Assembly: GCA_000320545.1 (NCBI GenBank)
Contig: ADNK01002140.1
Coordinates: forward strand, 155,001-203,009
DNA: 48,009 nucleotides
DNA from: Bigelowiella natans CCMP2755
Lineage: Eukaryota; Cercozoa; Chlorarachniophyceae
Direction: 5' to 3'
Positions 45,274 through 48,009 of the stretch are shown in pieces; the first letter of the stretch is position 1, and every line of letters begins with the position of its first letter. The translations under genes were made by a program, and so were the position numbers. The notes below the pieces were generated by a model that did no database searches, had not been told where the DNA came from, and saw only the letters and a list, made by a program, of their open reading frames with translations.

Positions 45274-46284
45274 TTTTGCGTCATAGTAGAGGAGTGTCGT
45301 ATCAGCATGAGAAGAAGAGGAAGAAGAGGGATTGTGTTCTCCGTGTTTCAGTGGTGATTGTTCAACTGCTGCTGCTGCTGCTGTAAAGAGTGTTAAATCT
45401 ACTATTGCTACTCAAGTTGTGGTTATTCATCCTAATATAATGTATAATGCAACAAATATTTATTGCTTCATTGAGCATGCAGCAGCTATGCTATTGTTGT
45501 CTTTGATATCTGAATTCAGTCACGGGTACAGGAGACTGTAGAATAAGAATGCATAGCCTAGCTGCGTGTGTACCTGGGAGTTGTTCATAGTATCGTGTAT
45601 CTAGTTCACGCATAATGCTGTGATGCATGCAATTGATGTGTATATCATCATGGTATCGCTGTAGCTCGTACGTAGACGCACTGCCAATATACAGCCTGCT
45701 ACTGCAATGCAACGATCGACATTCAAAAATATCACGCACCGTCGAGCGCTCATTCGATCAATAACACTACTTTTAGTGATCCAACATCATCACACAACTA
45801 ACAATGTAATAAGTATGATGACACGGCATACGCAAGGCGGTGACTATACTGCACATATACAACAGCGCCAAATAACGACACGTTAACGTTCTAGTGTTGT
45901 ACGCGGTATAGACGGCAACGTACAATCAATCTGACGCCTTCGATCTAGAGGGCTACCTATTGTACGTACATGTGGCGCGGCATTTGCAACTCAATTTAAG
46001 CACAAGCAAGAATGCTTGCGAATAAACACGTAGTGCACCGGTACGTGCTCAATGCAACAAACAAAGCTCAAATACTTAAGTAGCGGTGTTACATGCACAT
46101 GCATGTGAGGCGCAGCAACAAACACACAAAAAATGAAAGACGCATCATCGTGTGCACATCTTATACATGCAGCATGTCTTGCACATCACAAGAAGACATG
46201 TGTAGCTAGTAAGCGTAAGAAATAAATCATATCTAGATCTGGACACAGCTAGACAGTCTAGACAGCCGCTTCACGTGACAACAT

Positions 46285-46369
<85 letters not shown>

Positions 46370-46558
46370 CATGTGGTACATGTCTAGATATGAAATTTTG
46401 CAGCATTAGGTTTACTTCTGAGCACGTTGTGTCTATAATTATTCGTAGATGTGCGCCACACACCAAACATGGTGTATGTAATTCACATGCTTTTTGCTGC
46501 CACAAGCGTTCATTAAGTTTGCTACTGCTACTACTTATTAACAAATGTTAGGTAGCTA
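45274..46558. other. Convergent spacer, moderately palindrome-rich
   Basis: No gene. From about 45540 to 46260 it is dense in GTAC, GCATGC, ACATGT and GTGCAC, with about nine CTAG words by eye. It then holds (TA)n (about 46286-46316) passing directly into (TG)n (about 46316-46362). Confidence 0.6.
46286..46362. repeat. (TA)n-(TG)n composite microsatellite
   Basis: About 15 TA units pass without a gap into about 23 TG units with one TTTG interruption. Confidence 0.95.
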
Positions 46559-46819
46559 CTACGTCGCCACCACTACATTTGCCATTTCTTCCGCATGCTT
46601 AGCCTCTTCTTCTCGACCAAGCGCTGTGAGAATCTCACTGTGCCGCTTCCAAAAAAACACCTAGAGAACAACACAAACAAGTATAATCAACAGGGCATCC
46701 TTCCTTAAATGAAACGAACATAATAAGGATGGATGATGATGAGCACCTGTTTCGCTGCAGGAAGGTTCTGTTGTATGGGAACAAGAGCTTCCTCCATGAG
46801 TTCAGATGCTTTATTCAGC

Positions 46820-46854
<35 letters not shown>

Positions 46855-47623
46855 GAATTATAATTACGGCAACGTATGTTTGAACAACACGATCGATAAG
46901 GATGATGACCAAGGATGAGAAGGAGTGAAACAGATGAATTCAGGCTGCTAATGGTACTACAACTAAAGATCCTGATGTCATAAGCACGTTGTACTACTAC
47001 TACTACTACTACTACTACTACCTCCCCAAGCCCAACGTGTGAATTCGCTTGCCAAACTTTGGTGACAGCTACTGATAGAGATCTTTCTCCTTCCTTCTCA
47101 CTTAGCAAAATAATCAGATCCTGGTATCTGCAGCAGCGTATTGTACAATACCAAATAAGAAGAACTATACCACGTACTACAACACCATGTCAAACTTAAC
47201 AAACAAATGGAAAATTAGTTTCTTTTGTTCGAATTCTTCTGCATCTGTCCAATCAACTAATAAGCGTCGTCCTCTCGTTTTATTTTATGTTATGTTATTA
47301 TTATTATTACGTTGAAATAGCGTCTTGGTACTTCTGGTTTGCAACCAAAACAGATGCTAAATTATTGAGCTCCACGAGAACCTGCTTATCATTATCCCTA
47401 ATCATCTTGCAGCTTTTCTTCAAGCTTATAGCTGATTTAAGCACTTGTTCGGCTTTCGTCAAATCTCCTGAGAATTTAAGGCATCATCATCTTTTTATCA
47501 CTCATCGTTTGTGACGACTATCACCGAGCTCTCAATCCTATAGTAACAACAATCTTCATATATGGTATTATATTGCTGCAATCAATAGCGTTTTCGTTGT
47601 AATCGTCACATATGCAGGAAGAA

Positions 47624-47659
<36 letters not shown>

Positions 47660-47943
47660 CCTCACCGACACCATCATATATGAATAATAGTGGCAGGTGA
47701 TGCGCTACTCATATTTTACATAAATCACCATCCAAACATAAACATAATCCTAGAGAAATCATAATCATCATCATCATCATCATTAACTACTATATACTGA
47801 CGATGTAACTCACACACACACACACACACACACACTTCCTTACTACCACTACTACTACTACTACTAATACTACTACTACCTCTCATGAAAAACAGCTCTC
47901 CAAGATGGCCCAGCACAGTTCCACTGCGTAATTTGTACGTTTC
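46559..47943 (-). CDS. TPR-repeat protein, partial (continues beyond right edge)
   Basis: Exons 47943-47880, 47467-47311, 47127-47022, 46818-46747 and 46660-46559 join in phase and end at a TAG (46561-46559). The product reads as paired helices of about 34-40 residues: VLGHLGELFFMRGDLTKAEQ, VLVELNNLASVLVANQKYQD, ERSLSVAVTKVWQANSHVGL, GELNKASELMEEALVPIQQN and HSEILTALGREEEAKHAEEM, each with the small-residue and Tyr/Phe pattern of TPRs. The layout, with long final repeats, resembles TTC19 or kinesin-light-chain-like TPR proteins, but the N-terminus that would decide is outside the window. TPRs bind peptide ligands or partner proteins. Introns carry TTA, TAC, TA and CA microsatellites. Confidence 0.75.
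47626..47834. repeat. (TA)n and (CA)n tracts in a TPR-gene intron
   Basis: (TA)n about 47626-47657 and (CA)n about 47812-47834 inside the intron between exons 47943-47880 and 47467-47311. Confidence 0.9.
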
Positions 47944-48009
47944 CTAATTTTGACATCAACATCATCATCATCATCATTATCATCACGTAAATCAACGAGG
48001 AGGAGGAGG

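Noticed and set aside
1-48009. CRISPR arrays, tRNA, rRNA or bacterial operon signals
   Set aside because: Tandem arrays are microsatellites or short tandem duplications without spacer structure. I found no rRNA or tRNA-like fold by eye, although a tRNA scan was not possible.

Overview
This window is nuclear DNA of a eukaryote. Coding regions are split by many short GT-AG introns (mostly about 45-120 nt, some stretched to several hundred by microsatellites), intergenic DNA is full of simple repeats, and nothing looks like a bacterial operon. The gene set suggests a photosynthetic, flagellated protist with a plastid of secondary origin. There is a D27-type carotenoid isomerase whose N-terminus looks like an ER signal plus transit peptide, a BBS6/MKKS-type chaperonin tied to the ciliary BBSome, a TRIP13/Pch2 ATPase, a sestrin and a four-EF-hand CDPK. 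A chlorarachniophyte or similar complex-plastid alga would fit. That is an inference with low confidence, since no rRNA or organellar gene is present.

Layout, left to right: a partial coiled-coil protein running off the left edge (-), an unknown Ser/Pro/Thr-rich protein (-), a long unknown protein with a UVR-like motif and a Ras-binding-like C-terminus (+), sestrin (-), D27-like isomerase (+), TRIP13/Pch2 (-), BBS6/MKKS-like chaperonin (+), HMG-box protein (-), a 3.4-kb gene-poor spacer, a secretory N-acetylneuraminate lyase-like protein (-), an unknown multi-exon protein with a possible signal peptide (+), a type II membrane glycosyltransferase-like protein (-), an LRR protein with a poly-Glu tract (+), a long and poorly resolved multi-exon region with a PDZ domain (-), a calcium-dependent protein kinase in at least 15 exons (+), and a TPR protein running off the right edge (-).

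The genes are mostly housekeeping and cell-biological, and I see no functional cluster. Orientation nearly alternates, so most neighbours are divergent or convergent pairs. Three spacers between convergent genes (about 7.4-8.3, 12.1-12.9 and 17.0-17.5 kb) are filled with DNA unusually rich in short palindromes (CTAG, GCATGC, GTGCAC, ACATGT). Others near 22, 31 and 46 kb show this more weakly. About 118 bp at 7505-7625 recurs inverted at 31684-31801.

The points most worth following are these spacers and the shared segment, the sestrin with altered key residues, the CDPK with HCD in place of HRD, and the degenerate chaperonin. Exon borders were read by eye from frame continuity and splice sites. 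Where exact borders are given, the phases agree.
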